Shown here: one piece after another, positions 15,351 to 24,895 of the stretch
Layout of the letters: each line of letters starts with the position of its first letter
How positions within the stretch are numbered: position 1 is the stretch's first letter
NCBI GenBank assembly: GCA_965223085.1
Contig: OZ244981.1
Location: 2,976,001-3,040,000, forward strand
Direction: 5' to 3'
Source: CBDCVO01 sp965223085
GTDB lineage: Bacteria > Pseudomonadota > Gammaproteobacteria > Ga0077536
Length of the DNA stretch: 64,000 nucleotides
Made by a program: the position numbers and the translations under genes
The notes under the pieces: model-generated
What the model saw: only the letters and a program-made list of their open reading frames with translations
What the model was told of the DNA's origin: nothing
Database searches by the model: none

Positions 15351-18197
15351 CTACGTTCTCGATGAGTAGCCCATTGCGGCTGTGAGGTGCTGTTCGAATT
15401 TGTGTTTATAATTGAGCAAATCTGGCAGGCGCTCATTCGCAGCACCACGCTGTTCTATAAAACGTGGCGATAATTCGAAGTCGGTGATATAGATAGGGTA
15501 CTTGACTTGCGATGTCCGCAGCGCGGTGACGTGTTCGGCCACAGCCGTGAAAAGAGCGCTGCCGTGGTGTTGGCTCGAAAACTCTACTTCGCCGCAAAAT
15601 ACTGTAAAAGACGATTGATCCGTTTCATCGACATCGGCGAATACTCGAATCGGAAAGTAATCTCTAGCCTGCTCGAAATTTACGGCGACGAGATTAACCT
15701 TAGCCTTATTGTCTTTCGACAATATTTGATAGAATTCTATGGCTTCCGGTGGCGTTTCCTCGTTACCGGAAATACGCGTTTTGGGATCGCGTAGAACCGA
15801 GGTAATGAAACGATTCAAGTGGTCGAACACCATGCGTAAATCGTCCACCGTTTGCTGTTGCGTGAACAAAGCACCACGTTGATCTAACACATAGATCCGA
15901 GCCTGATCGTTGCGCTGCTCTGCGAATACTTGAACCGTGCCGCCTTTATTGGCGGCGTAGATCACCGGTAACGGCGTTTGTGTTAGACAATGCGAGTCGA
16001 AGTGAACGCGTTGACCAGTGGTTTCGACATTTCCTAGTGCTTTGATGAGTGATGGCAGATCATCGTAGTGTTGCGATCGAGGCTTGCTCTCATGCATGCC
16101 GATCGCTGCATATTTTCCCCCGACTCCGAGCACGTATTTGGAAGTTGGAATATCGGTGTTGGCGGCGAAGTAGGCTGTGAGATCCTTAGCGAATTCACCA
16201 ATACGCTGCACGATTACATTGGCGTAATCGTTTGAATAACAATAGATATCGAAGGAAGATTTCGCCGCGATGGTGGGTGTGCGCGCCGCGCGCCAATACT
16301 CGGTCATTGCATCGAGCAAAGCGTATTTGCCCGTGAACTGATGGCAAAATACTTCCTCCCAAGAATTTCCGATCACGAGGTCGACAGTCTTTATGAGGTT
16401 ATGCTGGCGGCCACCAAATTGAAACGCATCGGTGAAATTGCTCGTTAGTACTTCATTATCGTCCAAGCTGCGCCCGAGTGGATCGACGCCAACGTTGATG
16501 AACATTTGTGCCGTGCGTATACGCGCCGAGCGGGTCAAATGGCGGGGTTCGGCCGCCTTGATCTTTCCTTTCGGGTGCTTGCTTTCTAGGGCACCTAGTA
16601 CTTTCATGACCTCCATTTGTGCCAGTCGATGACCGTGGGTAAACAGCCGCCAGTCCGTACGGATCCCGGCAATATGATTGAAATGACACCAAGCGATTAA
16701 GTCGACGACCGACTTTGCTTGTCGTAGGGGAGTATGGTTGGTGAGCTGGTCGGGTGTCACGATGCCAGCGTAGATAATCCAAGTCTCACGGTCGTCTTCA
16801 CCACGAACTAAATGCAGCGACAATATTTTTTCACTAGGATCCTTGCAAATACCACGAGTAATTTGTTCAACCTTGTGTGGTTTTTTCTCAAATGCCGCAT
16901 AAAGTTTTCTTGCCAGGGCATTGAGATCCGACTCCGTGATCTTTTTGTCCTTTGCGTACGTGCGAGCAAAATCACTAATGATCGAGTAACTCTTTTGCAG
17001 ACAGCGGATGATCTCGCGGCGCTCCTCTGCTGCGGTATTTATTTTCCAGTTGTTGCGATTATCCAGGCGTTTGATGTCGCCTTCAGACCAACCCCACCGG
17101 TTTACCACGCTCTGCAATAATTGGCGGCGCCAGTTGTTTGAATTTTTACTTTGCCTTGCGCTTAAACGTTCATTTGCTTTTAAGTAAAACGCCCGCCGCA
17201 CTAAGTTTAGGCGTTCGATATCCTGGTTCTCACTTAGGTATTCTTCGATACGCATGTACATCGAAATATATGGGTCGACGTCGTTGAGGTCGAAGTCGGG
17301 CTGACTGATGGCGCGCTTGAATCGGTGGCTGAGTAGAACGGTATTTGGGTATTCGGCGACATAAGCCTCCATTAACAACAACTTCAATAGAGACTTGTAA
17401 GGCGAATCGATGCTTTTATAGATTTGCCATACGGCTGCGCCAAAAAACTCGGCGGTTGGGACACCGGTGAGACCGCCGAAATCGAGATAATTGCTCGGTA
17501 TGATCCGTCGTTTCGCGGTGGATTCGGCGATGAATTCGTCGTAGCGTTGGTCGTGGTCGGGCGGCACGTACCACCACATAGGTGGCAGGCCCGCAAGTAT
17601 CAAACTAGAACGATAGAATTCATCAAGTAGCAAATGGTGCTGAGAACTACCGCTGCTTTCGGTCGACAAAGTTAGCGTTTTGCCACTACGGAAACGCTCC
17701 GCATTGAGGATAAAAAAATGCATCTCGACGCCGATTTTTTTTGCGTAGCTTTCTATCAAACGCGCTTTTTTTGTTAACTTGGCAAGTGCTTTGGGAGCTA
17801 AGTCGGGGTTATGGCAAAGCCACAAATCGAGATCGGATGCCCGCGAATACGCGATGGTACCGGGACTACCCATCAAATAGATGCCGAGTACGGCAAAGTG
17901 TGGCAGCAGGCGGCGCTCGTATTTGAATGCTTTAGAGACGCGTTTGGCGGCCCGCATAGTGCTTTTGGTCGGTTGGTAATCGCATACACCAGCAGCGGTG
18001 TCCTGCGAGACATAGCCCGGTAGCAAGGGATGATTAATGTGAAAAAGCAACGGGACTAGATCGAGTAGATCTTGCTGACGTTCAGTGAGGTTTTCGAATA
18101 CGCGACTTAGCCGCGCAGCTGTAACGGCGCGAAACCGACGCTCTAAATTCGCACCGGCGTAGGGTTCGACGGATAATTCTTGCGCATGGGTGGCCAT
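15351..18197 (-). CDS. cyaA: Class I adenylate cyclase
   Basis: A 948-residue class I (enterobacterial-type) adenylate cyclase making cAMP from ATP. The N-terminal half is the nucleotidyltransferase-fold catalytic domain: NHPLLPGYVS, then MGSPGTIAYSRASDLDLWLCH with its GS...DxD metal site. Further on is FYRSSLILAGLPPMWWYVPP. The long C-terminal half is the regulatory region, glucose-responsive in E. coli. ATG at 18197 aligns with relatives; a TTG at 18281 in the same frame is an alternative that would add 28 residues. It diverges from nrdR across about 220 bases containing nested inverted repeats. No crp-like gene is in the window. Confidence 0.93.
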   Translation of the reverse strand: MATHAQELSVEPYAGANLERRFRAVTAARLSRVFENLTERQQDLLDLVPLLFHINHPLLPGYVSQDTAAGVCDYQPTKSTMRAAKRVSKAFKYERRLLPHFAVLGIYLMGSPGTIAYSRASDLDLWLCHNPDLAPKALAKLTKKARLIESYAKKIGVEMHFFILNAERFRSGKTLTLSTESSGSSQHHLLLDEFYRSSLILAGLPPMWWYVPPDHDQRYDEFIAESTAKRRIIPSNYLDFGGLTGVPTAEFFGAAVWQIYKSIDSPYKSLLKLLLMEAYVAEYPNTVLLSHRFKRAISQPDFDLNDVDPYISMYMRIEEYLSENQDIERLNLVRRAFYLKANERLSARQSKNSNNWRRQLLQSVVNRWGWSEGDIKRLDNRNNWKINTAAEERREIIRCLQKSYSIISDFARTYAKDKKITESDLNALARKLYAAFEKKPHKVEQITRGICKDPSEKILSLHLVRGEDDRETWIIYAGIVTPDQLTNHTPLRQAKSVVDLIAWCHFNHIAGIRTDWRLFTHGHRLAQMEVMKVLGALESKHPKGKIKAAEPRHLTRSARIRTAQMFINVGVDPLGRSLDDNEVLTSNFTDAFQFGGRQHNLIKTVDLVIGNSWEEVFCHQFTGKYALLDAMTEYWRAARTPTIAAKSSFDIYCYSNDYANVIVQRIGEFAKDLTAYFAANTDIPTSKYVLGVGGKYAAIGMHESKPRSQHYDDLPSLIKALGNVETTGQRVHFDSHCLTQTPLPVIYAANKGGTVQVFAEQRNDQARIYVLDQRGALFTQQQTVDDLRMVFDHLNRFITSVLRDPKTRISGNEETPPEAIEFYQILSKDNKAKVNLVAVNFEQARDYFPIRVFADVDETDQSSFTVFCGEVEFSSQHHGSALFTAVAEHVTALRTSQVKYPIYITDFELSPRFIEQRGAANERLPDLLNYKHKFEQHLTAAMGYSSRT

Positions 18198-18328
18198 AGC
18201 GGATTTAGCGGCGAGGAGCTTGAAAACTTCAGCCGTCAAGGGCTTGTCGCCGGGCCCAAACAACAATCGCGACACGCTCAATAATGCTAGAAAATACAGT
18301 ATGATAGAATTGAGTCACTAGACTAGAT

Positions 18329-18399
18329 CGGGAATAATGAACGGCGCTGGGGAACCCCCTATTTTTCCCCAAGCGTATCCTGTGTGGGACCTATTCCCG
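18329..18399. promoter_or_regulatory. Nested inverted repeats between cyaA and nrdR
   Basis: An outer pair CGGGAATA (18329-18336) and TATTCCCG (18392-18399) encloses an inner pair TGGGGAA (18348-18354) and TTCCCCA (18365-18371). All arms match perfectly. Transcribed toward nrdR, this could fold into a two-level hairpin in its leader; as DNA it could be an operator in the divergent region. No T-tract follows, so it is not an obvious terminator. A TATGAT -10-like hexamer lies at 18300-18305, without a clear -35. Confidence 0.4.
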
Positions 18400-18416
18400 A
18401 GAACCGGAAAGCCTAA

Positions 18417-18938
18417 ATGCATTGCCCTTTTTGCGAACATTCGGACACGCGTGTGATTGATTCCCGACTCTTGGGGGAAGGCGATCAAATTAGGCGCCGA
18501 CGCGAGTGTCAAGACTGTAAGGCGCGATTCACGACTTACGAGACGGCCGAATTGAACTTGCCGCGCGTCATCAAACGCGACGGGCGTCGCGAGACATTTA
18601 ACGACGAGAAACTGCGTGCGGGCGTACTTAAAGCACTGGAAAAACGTCCGGTTGCGATGGAGCGGGTCGAGGCCGCGATTAATCAGATCAAGCGTCGCGC
18701 GCGTGAATCCGGGGAGCGGGAAATTCACTCTGATCGTCTGGGCGAATACGTCATGGATGCGCTACGTGCGCTCGATCAGGTCGCCTACGTGCGATTTGCT
18801 TCCGTGTACAGAAGTTTTGAAGACGTACGGGCTTTTCTCGAAGAAATCGAACGCCTGGAAAATGAGTTGCCTCCCGATCTCCGCGAGCAGCAGTTAGATC
18901 TGATCCCCGCCGATCAAAGAAAAAACTCGCGGCGCTGA
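18417..18938 (+). CDS. nrdR: Transcriptional repressor NrdR
   Basis: A 173-residue NrdR. The N-terminal zinc ribbon has CPFC and CQDC; the ATP-cone domain follows, starting VIKRDGRRETFNDEKLRAGV. NrdR senses ATP/dATP and represses ribonucleotide reductase genes. The usual length is about 150-160, and the extra residues are a polar C-terminal tail (PPDLREQQLDLIPADQRK). It directly precedes ribD, a conserved arrangement in gammaproteobacteria. Confidence 0.95.
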   Translation: MHCPFCEHSDTRVIDSRLLGEGDQIRRRRECQDCKARFTTYETAELNLPRVIKRDGRRETFNDEKLRAGVLKALEKRPVAMERVEAAINQIKRRARESGEREIHSDRLGEYVMDALRALDQVAYVRFASVYRSFEDVRAFLEEIERLENELPPDLREQQLDLIPADQRKNSRR

Positions 18939-18961
18939 GCTGAGTCGTTACGCGTACGGTC

Positions 18962-20071
18962 ATGGAAATGGACGCTAAGGTCGACGTAGTGCGTGACCGC
19001 GTTCATATGGTCAGGGCTTTATCATTGGCCGCTCAGGGCCTCAACACCACAATGCCGAATCCGCGCGTGGGCTGTGTGATCGCTAGCGGTGCACGCGTTC
19101 TCGGTGAAGGATTTCACCGCCACGCGGGTGCTCCACATGCCGAAGTGGAAGCTTTGGCTGTTGCCGGCAGCGCCGCACGTGGCGCGACGGCCTATATCAC
19201 GCTCGAACCCTGCGTTCACCACGGACGCACGCCGCCCTGCGTGGAAGCGCTGATCGCCGCTGGTATTCAGCGCGTCGTTTTTGCGGCCACCGATCCTAAC
19301 CCGCTAGTCTCGGGTGCGGGAGAGCGCGCCTTGAATGTCGCAGGGATTGTCGTGAGGCGCGGGGTACTAGAAGCGGAAGCGCGTGAATTGAACCGCGGTT
19401 TTTTCATGCGCCACGAGCACGGGCGTCCGTATGTGTGCCTGAAAGTCGGCGCGAGTGTCGACGGCCGCGTCGCACTCGCGTCCGGGCAGAGCCAATGGAT
19501 AACGGGAGCGCCAGCACGCGCCGACGTGCAGCGTTTACGTGCTCGTAGCTGTGCGGTGCTGACCGGTATCGGGACAGTTTGCGCCGACGACCCGCGCTTG
19601 ACGGTGCGTGACCCGAACATCGATGTTGGCGATCGGCAGCCGCTGCGAGTCGTGCTCGATTCTCGGGCGCGCATGCCGCGAGACGCAAAGTTACTGCAAG
19701 TACCCGGAGATGTTGTGGTGATTACGGACCGCGATCACGTCGCGACAAATTTCGGTAAGGCGTCGGTAGACGCGGTCCGCTCACACGGTCGAGGTCTCGA
19801 TATTATCGCGGTGCTAGAAAAGTTATCGGCTCGCGAAATAAATGAAATTCTAGTCGAGGCAGGTCCGGGTCTTGCTGGTGCTTTTCTTGAACTGGGTTTG
19901 GTCGATGAACTGATTTACTATCTTGCGCCTCTGGCCTTGGGGAGCGGGGCGCGGCCGATGTTTGAAATGCACGATCTTGAAGCGTTGAGCGCTGGGCCAC
20001 GCTTTCAGATTGTCGAAGCGGTACCCGTAGGCGCCGACTTACGGATAATTTTGCGCGCCTATCGCGCTTGA
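18962..20071 (+). CDS. ribD: Bifunctional diaminohydroxyphosphoribosylaminopyrimidine deaminase/reductase
   Basis: A 369-residue two-domain riboflavin enzyme. The N-terminal deaminase has the zinc motifs HAEVEAL and EPCVHHGRTPPC (about residues 60 and 84). The C-terminal reductase has LKVGASVDGRVAL and GIGTVCADDPRLTVRD with the NADPH-binding fold, ending VEAGPGLAGAFLE. It carries out the second and third steps after GTP cyclohydrolase II. It begins 23 bases after nrdR and leads the ribD-ribE-ribBX-ribH cluster. Confidence 0.95.
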   Translation: MEMDAKVDVVRDRVHMVRALSLAAQGLNTTMPNPRVGCVIASGARVLGEGFHRHAGAPHAEVEALAVAGSAARGATAYITLEPCVHHGRTPPCVEALIAAGIQRVVFAATDPNPLVSGAGERALNVAGIVVRRGVLEAEARELNRGFFMRHEHGRPYVCLKVGASVDGRVALASGQSQWITGAPARADVQRLRARSCAVLTGIGTVCADDPRLTVRDPNIDVGDRQPLRVVLDSRARMPRDAKLLQVPGDVVVITDRDHVATNFGKASVDAVRSHGRGLDIIAVLEKLSAREINEILVEAGPGLAGAFLELGLVDELIYYLAPLALGSGARPMFEMHDLEALSAGPRFQIVEAVPVGADLRIILRAYRA

Positions 20072-20206
20072 CGGCAACCCAGGCTTACTTGATAGTGGCC
20101 GATGCTGTGTCTCATATAAGCCGACGGCCAAATCGCGACGAGCAACGCTACCAGGGGCGAAAAAGACCAGCGAATTGTCAAAGTCATTTGTCGGACGGGA
20201 CACTGA

Positions 20207-20872
20207 ATGTTCACTGGAATCGTGGCAGCACGCGGAAGTATCACCGCCGTCGAGCGACGCGGCGACGCGGCACGGATGAAAATACGTGCCGATCAGCTGG
20301 GGCTCGAGGATGTAGCCCTCGGTGACAGCATCGCGGTGGACGGCGCGTGTTTGACTGTCGTCGACTTCAGTGCTGATGATTTTACTGTCGATGTATCGTC
20401 TGAAACGCTGCATCGAACCACCCTGCATGACTTGGGTTCAGGTGACCGCGTTAATCTGGAGAAAGCGTTGCGCCTAAAAGATCGGCTGGGTGGCCATTTA
20501 GTCACCGGGCATGTCGACGGTGTAGGTACGGTGCGCGAACGCCATGAGCGCGAAGACTACGTGGAGTTCGTGCTAGAAGCACCGGAATCGTTGGCGCGCT
20601 ATATCGCCGAGAAAGGCTCGATTTGCGTTGCAGGTGTGAGTCTCACCGTCAATAAAGTGCGGGGCTCAGAGTTTTCTTTATTGATTATTCCACACACATT
20701 GCAGGTCACGACACTTGGAGATATTAGCATTGGCGCGGCGGTGAATTTGGAGATAGACATAATCTGCCGTTATCTAGAGCGGATGATTACGTGGGATGCC
20801 GTGTCAAACGGCGCCGTGGGTGATCACTTCGAGCGTCTGCTAGACAGCGCAGGTTTCGTCACAGAACAGTGA
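20207..20872 (+). CDS. ribE: Riboflavin synthase alpha subunit
   Basis: A 221-residue protein of two tandem lumazine-binding repeats. The N-terminal repeat begins MFTGIVAARGSI and holds DGACLTVVDF and SSETLHRTTL; the second holds GHLVTGHVDGVGTV and GVSLTVNKV. It dismutates two 6,7-dimethyl-8-ribityllumazine molecules to riboflavin. The 135-base gap after ribD shows no gene and no evident hairpin. Gene naming varies (ribE/ribC). Confidence 0.95.
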   Translation: MFTGIVAARGSITAVERRGDAARMKIRADQLGLEDVALGDSIAVDGACLTVVDFSADDFTVDVSSETLHRTTLHDLGSGDRVNLEKALRLKDRLGGHLVTGHVDGVGTVRERHEREDYVEFVLEAPESLARYIAEKGSICVAGVSLTVNKVRGSEFSLLIIPHTLQVTTLGDISIGAAVNLEIDIICRYLERMITWDAVSNGAVGDHFERLLDSAGFVTEQ

Positions 20873-21044
20873 CACTTTTGGGTCGCTGGCATCCTTCCCG
20901 TGTCGCTGCATACGGACGAGAGTGCGCATTTATTTCCACGGCTGTTAGAGCTTAACGTCTAAGCTTGGTTGGGTCAGTGAAGGCGAGAAAATCCGTGGCG
21001 GGCTTAGTGCGCGTCATGGTCCAAGAACGACTGTAGTGAGAACG

Positions 21045-22154
21045 ATGGCTTTAGATTCAATAACCGACATAGTTGAGGACATTGGCACGGGGCGCATGGT
21101 GATCATCATGGACGATGAAGATCGCGAGAACGAAGGTGATTTTGTTCTCGCCGCTAGCCACTGTACGCCGGAACATATCAACTTTATGGCCAAACACGGG
21201 CGCGGCTTGATCTGCTTGACGTTGACTACCGGACGCTGCCAGCAACTGTCGTTACCCCTCATGGTGAGTGATACTCATTACACACATCGAACGAATTTTA
21301 CGGTATCTATCGAAGCCGCCGAAGGGGTAACAACCGGGATCTCCGCCGCGGATCGCGCCCGTACCGTGGCGGCTGCGGTTGCACCAGATGCGAAACCCAG
21401 CGATCTGGTTCAGCCTGGTCACATCTTTCCCCTGATGGCGCAAAGCGGCGGGGTTCTGACCCGCGCCGGGCATACCGAGGCCGGTTGCGATCTCGCGCGC
21501 CTAGCCGGATGTGACCCGGCGGCCGTAATCGTCGAAATTCTCAATGATGACGGCACCATGGCGAGACGGCCAGATTTGGAACGCATCGCAGACGTGCACG
21601 ACTTGAAGATTGGGACGATCGCCGATCTGATACGGTTTCGAATAGAGAACGAAAAAACCATTGAGCGAGCAGCTGCCGCTCAATTAGCGACAGAATTTGG
21701 AGAATTTCAGTTATTCGGCTACCGTGATTCTATACAGCGCGATTTGCACTTAGCGCTAGTACGCGGTGAAATTTCGGCCGATCGACCGACCTTAGTACGG
21801 GTTCATATTTCCAATCCGCTGGAGGACCTTACGGGGAGTATTCGGGAGGACGCGGGTTGGCCGCTGCGCGATGCGCTAAAGCGCGTTGCTGATGCAGAGG
21901 AAGGCGTTGTGGTAGTGCTCAATAACCAAGTCAGCCCTGACGATATGGTGCAACAGCTCTTTCGTTATAACGAATCAGACGATAATGGTAATAAACGCTC
22001 GGCACAACCGGTACAGACAGAATGGCGCCAGTATGGCTTAGGCGCGCAAATTCTCGCCGATCTCGGAGTACGGAAAATGCGGGTCATGAGCAATCCCAGA
22101 AAGTACCATGCCATTTCGGGATTCGGGCTCGAGGTGGTTGATTATGTTAGTTGA
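21045..22154 (+). CDS. ribBX: 3,4-dihydroxy-2-butanone 4-phosphate synthase with degenerate GTP cyclohydrolase II domain
   Basis: A 369-residue RibBA-like fusion. The N-terminal DHBP synthase domain looks intact: DDEDRENEGDFVLAAS (metal and substrate acids), THRTNFTVSIEA and GHTEAGCDLARLAG. The C-terminal half aligns with GTP cyclohydrolase II, but the stretch that should carry three zinc cysteines reads HISNPLEDLTGSIREDAGW with none, so it is unlikely to act on GTP. Such RibBX proteins keep only RibB activity in the published cases I recall, and a separate ribA must then exist elsewhere. The ATG at 21045 is preferred over the in-frame GTG at 21036. No FMN riboswitch is seen upstream. Confidence 0.93.
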   Translation: MALDSITDIVEDIGTGRMVIIMDDEDRENEGDFVLAASHCTPEHINFMAKHGRGLICLTLTTGRCQQLSLPLMVSDTHYTHRTNFTVSIEAAEGVTTGISAADRARTVAAAVAPDAKPSDLVQPGHIFPLMAQSGGVLTRAGHTEAGCDLARLAGCDPAAVIVEILNDDGTMARRPDLERIADVHDLKIGTIADLIRFRIENEKTIERAAAAQLATEFGEFQLFGYRDSIQRDLHLALVRGEISADRPTLVRVHISNPLEDLTGSIREDAGWPLRDALKRVADAEEGVVVVLNNQVSPDDMVQQLFRYNESDDNGNKRSAQPVQTEWRQYGLGAQILADLGVRKMRVMSNPRKYHAISGFGLEVVDYVS

Positions 22155-22166
22155 GGTGGCGCGGCG

Positions 22167-22640
22167 ATGAGCGAAATAACGGTGCTCGAAGGAACACTCG
22201 TAGCGAATGACAAAACCAAGTTAGCAGTGCTAACGGCGAGATTTAACCACTTCATCGTTGATCAGCTCGAAAATGGCTGCATCGATACGCTCCGGCGGCA
22301 CGGGGTCGTCGCGAGCAATATCACGATCGCACGAGTCCCGGGGGCATTCGACATGCCGGTGGTTGCACGGCGTCTGGCGGAGGATGGCAAGTACGCCGCC
22401 CTAATTTGTCTCGGCGCCGTAATCCGGGGGTCAACACCCCATTTTGAACACGTCTCCAATGCCTGTTCCCGTGGTTTGGCTAGCGTCGCAGATCAAACTG
22501 GCGTGCCGGTGATTTTCGGTGTGTTGACAGTTGACAGCATCGAACAGGCGATCGAGCGTGCCGGAACCAAAGCCGGAAATAAAGGTGCTGACGCGGCACT
22601 TGCGGCGCTTGAAATGATTTCGCTGCTTCAACAGATCTGA
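22167..22640 (+). CDS. ribH: 6,7-dimethyl-8-ribityllumazine synthase
   Basis: A 157-residue lumazine synthase, joining the RibD and RibB products before riboflavin synthase. Typical motifs are ARFNHFIVDQLENG, VPGAFDMPVVA, CLGAVIRGSTPHFEHV (active site with the catalytic His) and PVIFGVLTVDSIEQA. It follows ribBX by 12 bases and precedes nusB by 8, the standard ribBX-ribH-nusB order. Confidence 0.96.
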   Translation: MSEITVLEGTLVANDKTKLAVLTARFNHFIVDQLENGCIDTLRRHGVVASNITIARVPGAFDMPVVARRLAEDGKYAALICLGAVIRGSTPHFEHVSNACSRGLASVADQTGVPVIFGVLTVDSIEQAIERAGTKAGNKGADAALAALEMISLLQQI

Positions 22641-22648
22641 GTGCGAGC

Positions 22649-23089
22649 GTGGTAGCACCGTACAGCAGTAATACCGGCAAAGTGCGCGCGCGCCGCTGTG
22701 CTGTGCAAGCGCTTTATCAGTGGGATCTGAGTGGCCAAGCCGCGGACAGCATTGTGGCTGAGTTCATCGCTGAGCGTGAACTCGTACGCGCCGACCTCGA
22801 ATATTTTTCGACGCTGGTGACTGAGGTTTGCGGTCACGCTGACGAACTACGCGCGGAGATAGAGCCGGTGCTCGATCGAAGTTGGTCACGCCTTGGACCG
22901 GTTGAGCGCTGTATCTTGTTGCTAGGCGGTTACGAACTGAAGTTTTGTCCCCATATTCCTTGGCGAGTCGTAATTAACGAAGCGATCGAATTAGAAAAAC
23001 TCTTCGGTGCCGACGAAGCTCACCGTTATATCAACGGTGTGTTGGATCGTTTGGCTCGGCGTATGCGCGCGACCGAGGCGGCGCACTAA
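22649..23089 (+). CDS. nusB: Transcription antitermination factor NusB
   Basis: A 146-residue all-helical NusB, which binds boxA RNA with S10 during rRNA transcription. Motifs include RRCAVQALYQWDLSG near the start, VERCILLLGGYELKF, IPWRVVINEAIELEKLFG and the C-terminal RYINGVLDRLARR. The start is GTG. It lies between ribH and thiL as in many proteobacteria. Confidence 0.95.
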   Translation: MVAPYSSNTGKVRARRCAVQALYQWDLSGQAADSIVAEFIAERELVRADLEYFSTLVTEVCGHADELRAEIEPVLDRSWSRLGPVERCILLLGGYELKFCPHIPWRVVINEAIELEKLFGADEAHRYINGVLDRLARRMRATEAAH

Positions 23090-23168
23090 AACTACTCCGG
23101 CACGAGGTCCGCGTGTGGGTAGACGGAATTAACGTGACGCTACGGTTCGATGTAGGTCGCCCGAGCGC

Positions 23169-24119
23169 ATGAATGAATTTGAACTCGTTGATCGTTTTTT
23201 CCGCGACATGGGTCCGGCTGGTAACGATGTTATCGTAGGAATAGGCGATGATGCTGCGGTAGTAACAGTCCCCGTGGGGCAGGAACTCGTTACCGCGACA
23301 GACACCTTGGTTAACGAGGTGCACTTTCCGGCAGATTTTGATCCCAGCGACATTGCCTATCGCGCTGCGGCGGTTAATTTAAGCGACTTGGCGGCAATGG
23401 GTGCAACGCCGCGATGGGCAACGCTCGCGCTGTCCTTGCCACAAATCGAAGAAGACTGGCTCGAGAAATTCAGTACTGGTTTAGGCGCGGCGTTGCGCGA
23501 CTATGGTGTCGGTTTGATCGGCGGCGATACGACCCGCGGACCGCTCACGGTGACGATGCAGATGATGGGTTTGTGCCCGCGCGGGCGGGTGTTGCGCCGC
23601 GACGGTGCTGGTGTTGGTGATCATGTTTTTGTCTCCGGGACTTTGGGTGATGCCAGCACGGGCCGTTTACATGCTACGGGTGCAGATGAACCCTACGCGA
23701 GCGAACTGCGATCCCGTTTTTGTCGACCACAACCGCGCGTTGCGCTCGGCGAATTATTACGGGGCATGGCGACGAGCTGCATCGACATCTCCGACGGCCT
23801 GCTCGCCGATCTGAATCATATATTGCGCGCAAGCAACCTCGGCGCGACACTTTATTGGGAGGCGATCCCGATCTCAGATGCGACGCGAAGCGTGCTCGGT
23901 GACAGCGCGGCGCGAGAAGTTGCGCTGACCGGTGGAGATGATTATGAATTGTGTTTCACGCTCGCAGATGAGGACGCTTCCAGCGCGTTGATTGGGCACG
24001 GGCTACCGAGCATCGTCAAGATTGGTGAAGTCCACCAGCGAAAAGGTCTCGAAGTCATCGATGTTACGGGCGCTGTACGTGAGTTTGCGCCTAGCGGCTA
24101 TCGTCATTTTGACGCGTGA
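23169..24119 (+). CDS. thiL: Thiamine-monophosphate kinase
   Basis: A 316-residue ThiL of the PurM/AIR synthetase fold, phosphorylating thiamine phosphate to thiamine diphosphate. It begins MNEFELVDRFF and contains GIGDDAAVV, DTLVNEVHF, AVNLSDLAAMGATPRW, GGDTTRGPLTVT and DISDGLLADL, which form the ATP and magnesium sites. It closes the riboflavin/nusB cluster and converges on the DsrE-like gene 6 bases later. Confidence 0.95.
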   Translation: MNEFELVDRFFRDMGPAGNDVIVGIGDDAAVVTVPVGQELVTATDTLVNEVHFPADFDPSDIAYRAAAVNLSDLAAMGATPRWATLALSLPQIEEDWLEKFSTGLGAALRDYGVGLIGGDTTRGPLTVTMQMMGLCPRGRVLRRDGAGVGDHVFVSGTLGDASTGRLHATGADEPYASELRSRFCRPQPRVALGELLRGMATSCIDISDGLLADLNHILRASNLGATLYWEAIPISDATRSVLGDSAAREVALTGGDDYELCFTLADEDASSALIGHGLPSIVKIGEVHQRKGLEVIDVTGAVREFAPSGYRHFDA

Positions 24120-24125
24120 GCATCA

Positions 24126-24626
24126 CTATAACTGAACGGCGCCCAGGGCCTTCAGACGCTCAGTCTCGTCCGGTCCGTAGGGTACGATCTCGATGAATTC
24201 GGGGAACTGCTCTGCGCCGATTTCACGGCTCGTCAACGATCGTTCACATACCTTAAAATCGATCCAATGTTCGTGCTCCAGGCGGGCAGCAAGTTCGACG
24301 ACCGCGCGGTTTTGCGGCCTAGTGTCGTCGGCAAAAATCTCCACGTCCGGCCCATGAATGACCATCGTGAAAGCGGTGCGATCGCGTTCTTCCGGCGCCG
24401 TCTCACGCTGGATGTGTTGAGCGCGTTCTAGCATGGCGTGAATTTCTTGCGGTGAATGTCGGTCGACGTCGAACAAATAATGACGCGCTGGCGCGCTATA
24501 CGCTTGCGGGGTGGCGACCGTATGTGCGGGCATGCTGGGAGACGTCGGCGGCGAGGATCGCAGGACAACGAGTCCAATCACGGCCAATATCGCAACACTA
24601 AACCAGATATCTCTACGCGGCACCAT
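24126..24626 (-). CDS. Membrane-anchored DsrE/DsrF-like protein
   Basis: A 166-residue protein with one N-terminal membrane segment (about residues 7-23) and a linker. The following domain resembles the DsrE/TusD fold: FTMVIHGPDVEIF, ELAARLEHEHWIDFKVCERS and a closing EIVPYGPDETERLKALG. Many DsrE-like proteins handle sulfur on a conserved cysteine; here the single Cys in FKVCERS is at the usual place. The anchor puts the domain probably in the periplasm. It is divergent from the SoxYZ-like carrier gene, a suggestive neighbour, but no substrate can be named. Confidence 0.6.
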   Translation of the reverse strand: MVPRRDIWFSVAILAVIGLVVLRSSPPTSPSMPAHTVATPQAYSAPARHYLFDVDRHSPQEIHAMLERAQHIQRETAPEERDRTAFTMVIHGPDVEIFADDTRPQNRAVVELAARLEHEHWIDFKVCERSLTSREIGAEQFPEFIEIVPYGPDETERLKALGAVQL

Positions 24627-24895
24627 CGTTACTTTAATTCTTGCTCGGCGGCAGCGATCTTAACTTAACCGCCGTCGCAGCGTTAGTTTGGGGGCGGTTC
24701 CGGAAATCGATGGTGGCGTGGTACGCATTCCCTGCTAGTTGTTATGGTATTGTCTGCCGGCGTGGGCATCGCTTTGATAAGCACGGAATTAGTTTCCGAG
24801 ATAGCGGTCTAAAGGTGCGGTATGATCGCTGAAAATTTTTGGGTTTCGGGTGGCCGCTTGGCCGCCGAGCTTGGTTTGTTTTGGAGTGCACGACA

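Noticed and set aside
20873..21044. FMN riboswitch before ribBX
   Set aside because: The conserved RFN box elements are not present in the 172-base gap; only a plain spacer is seen.
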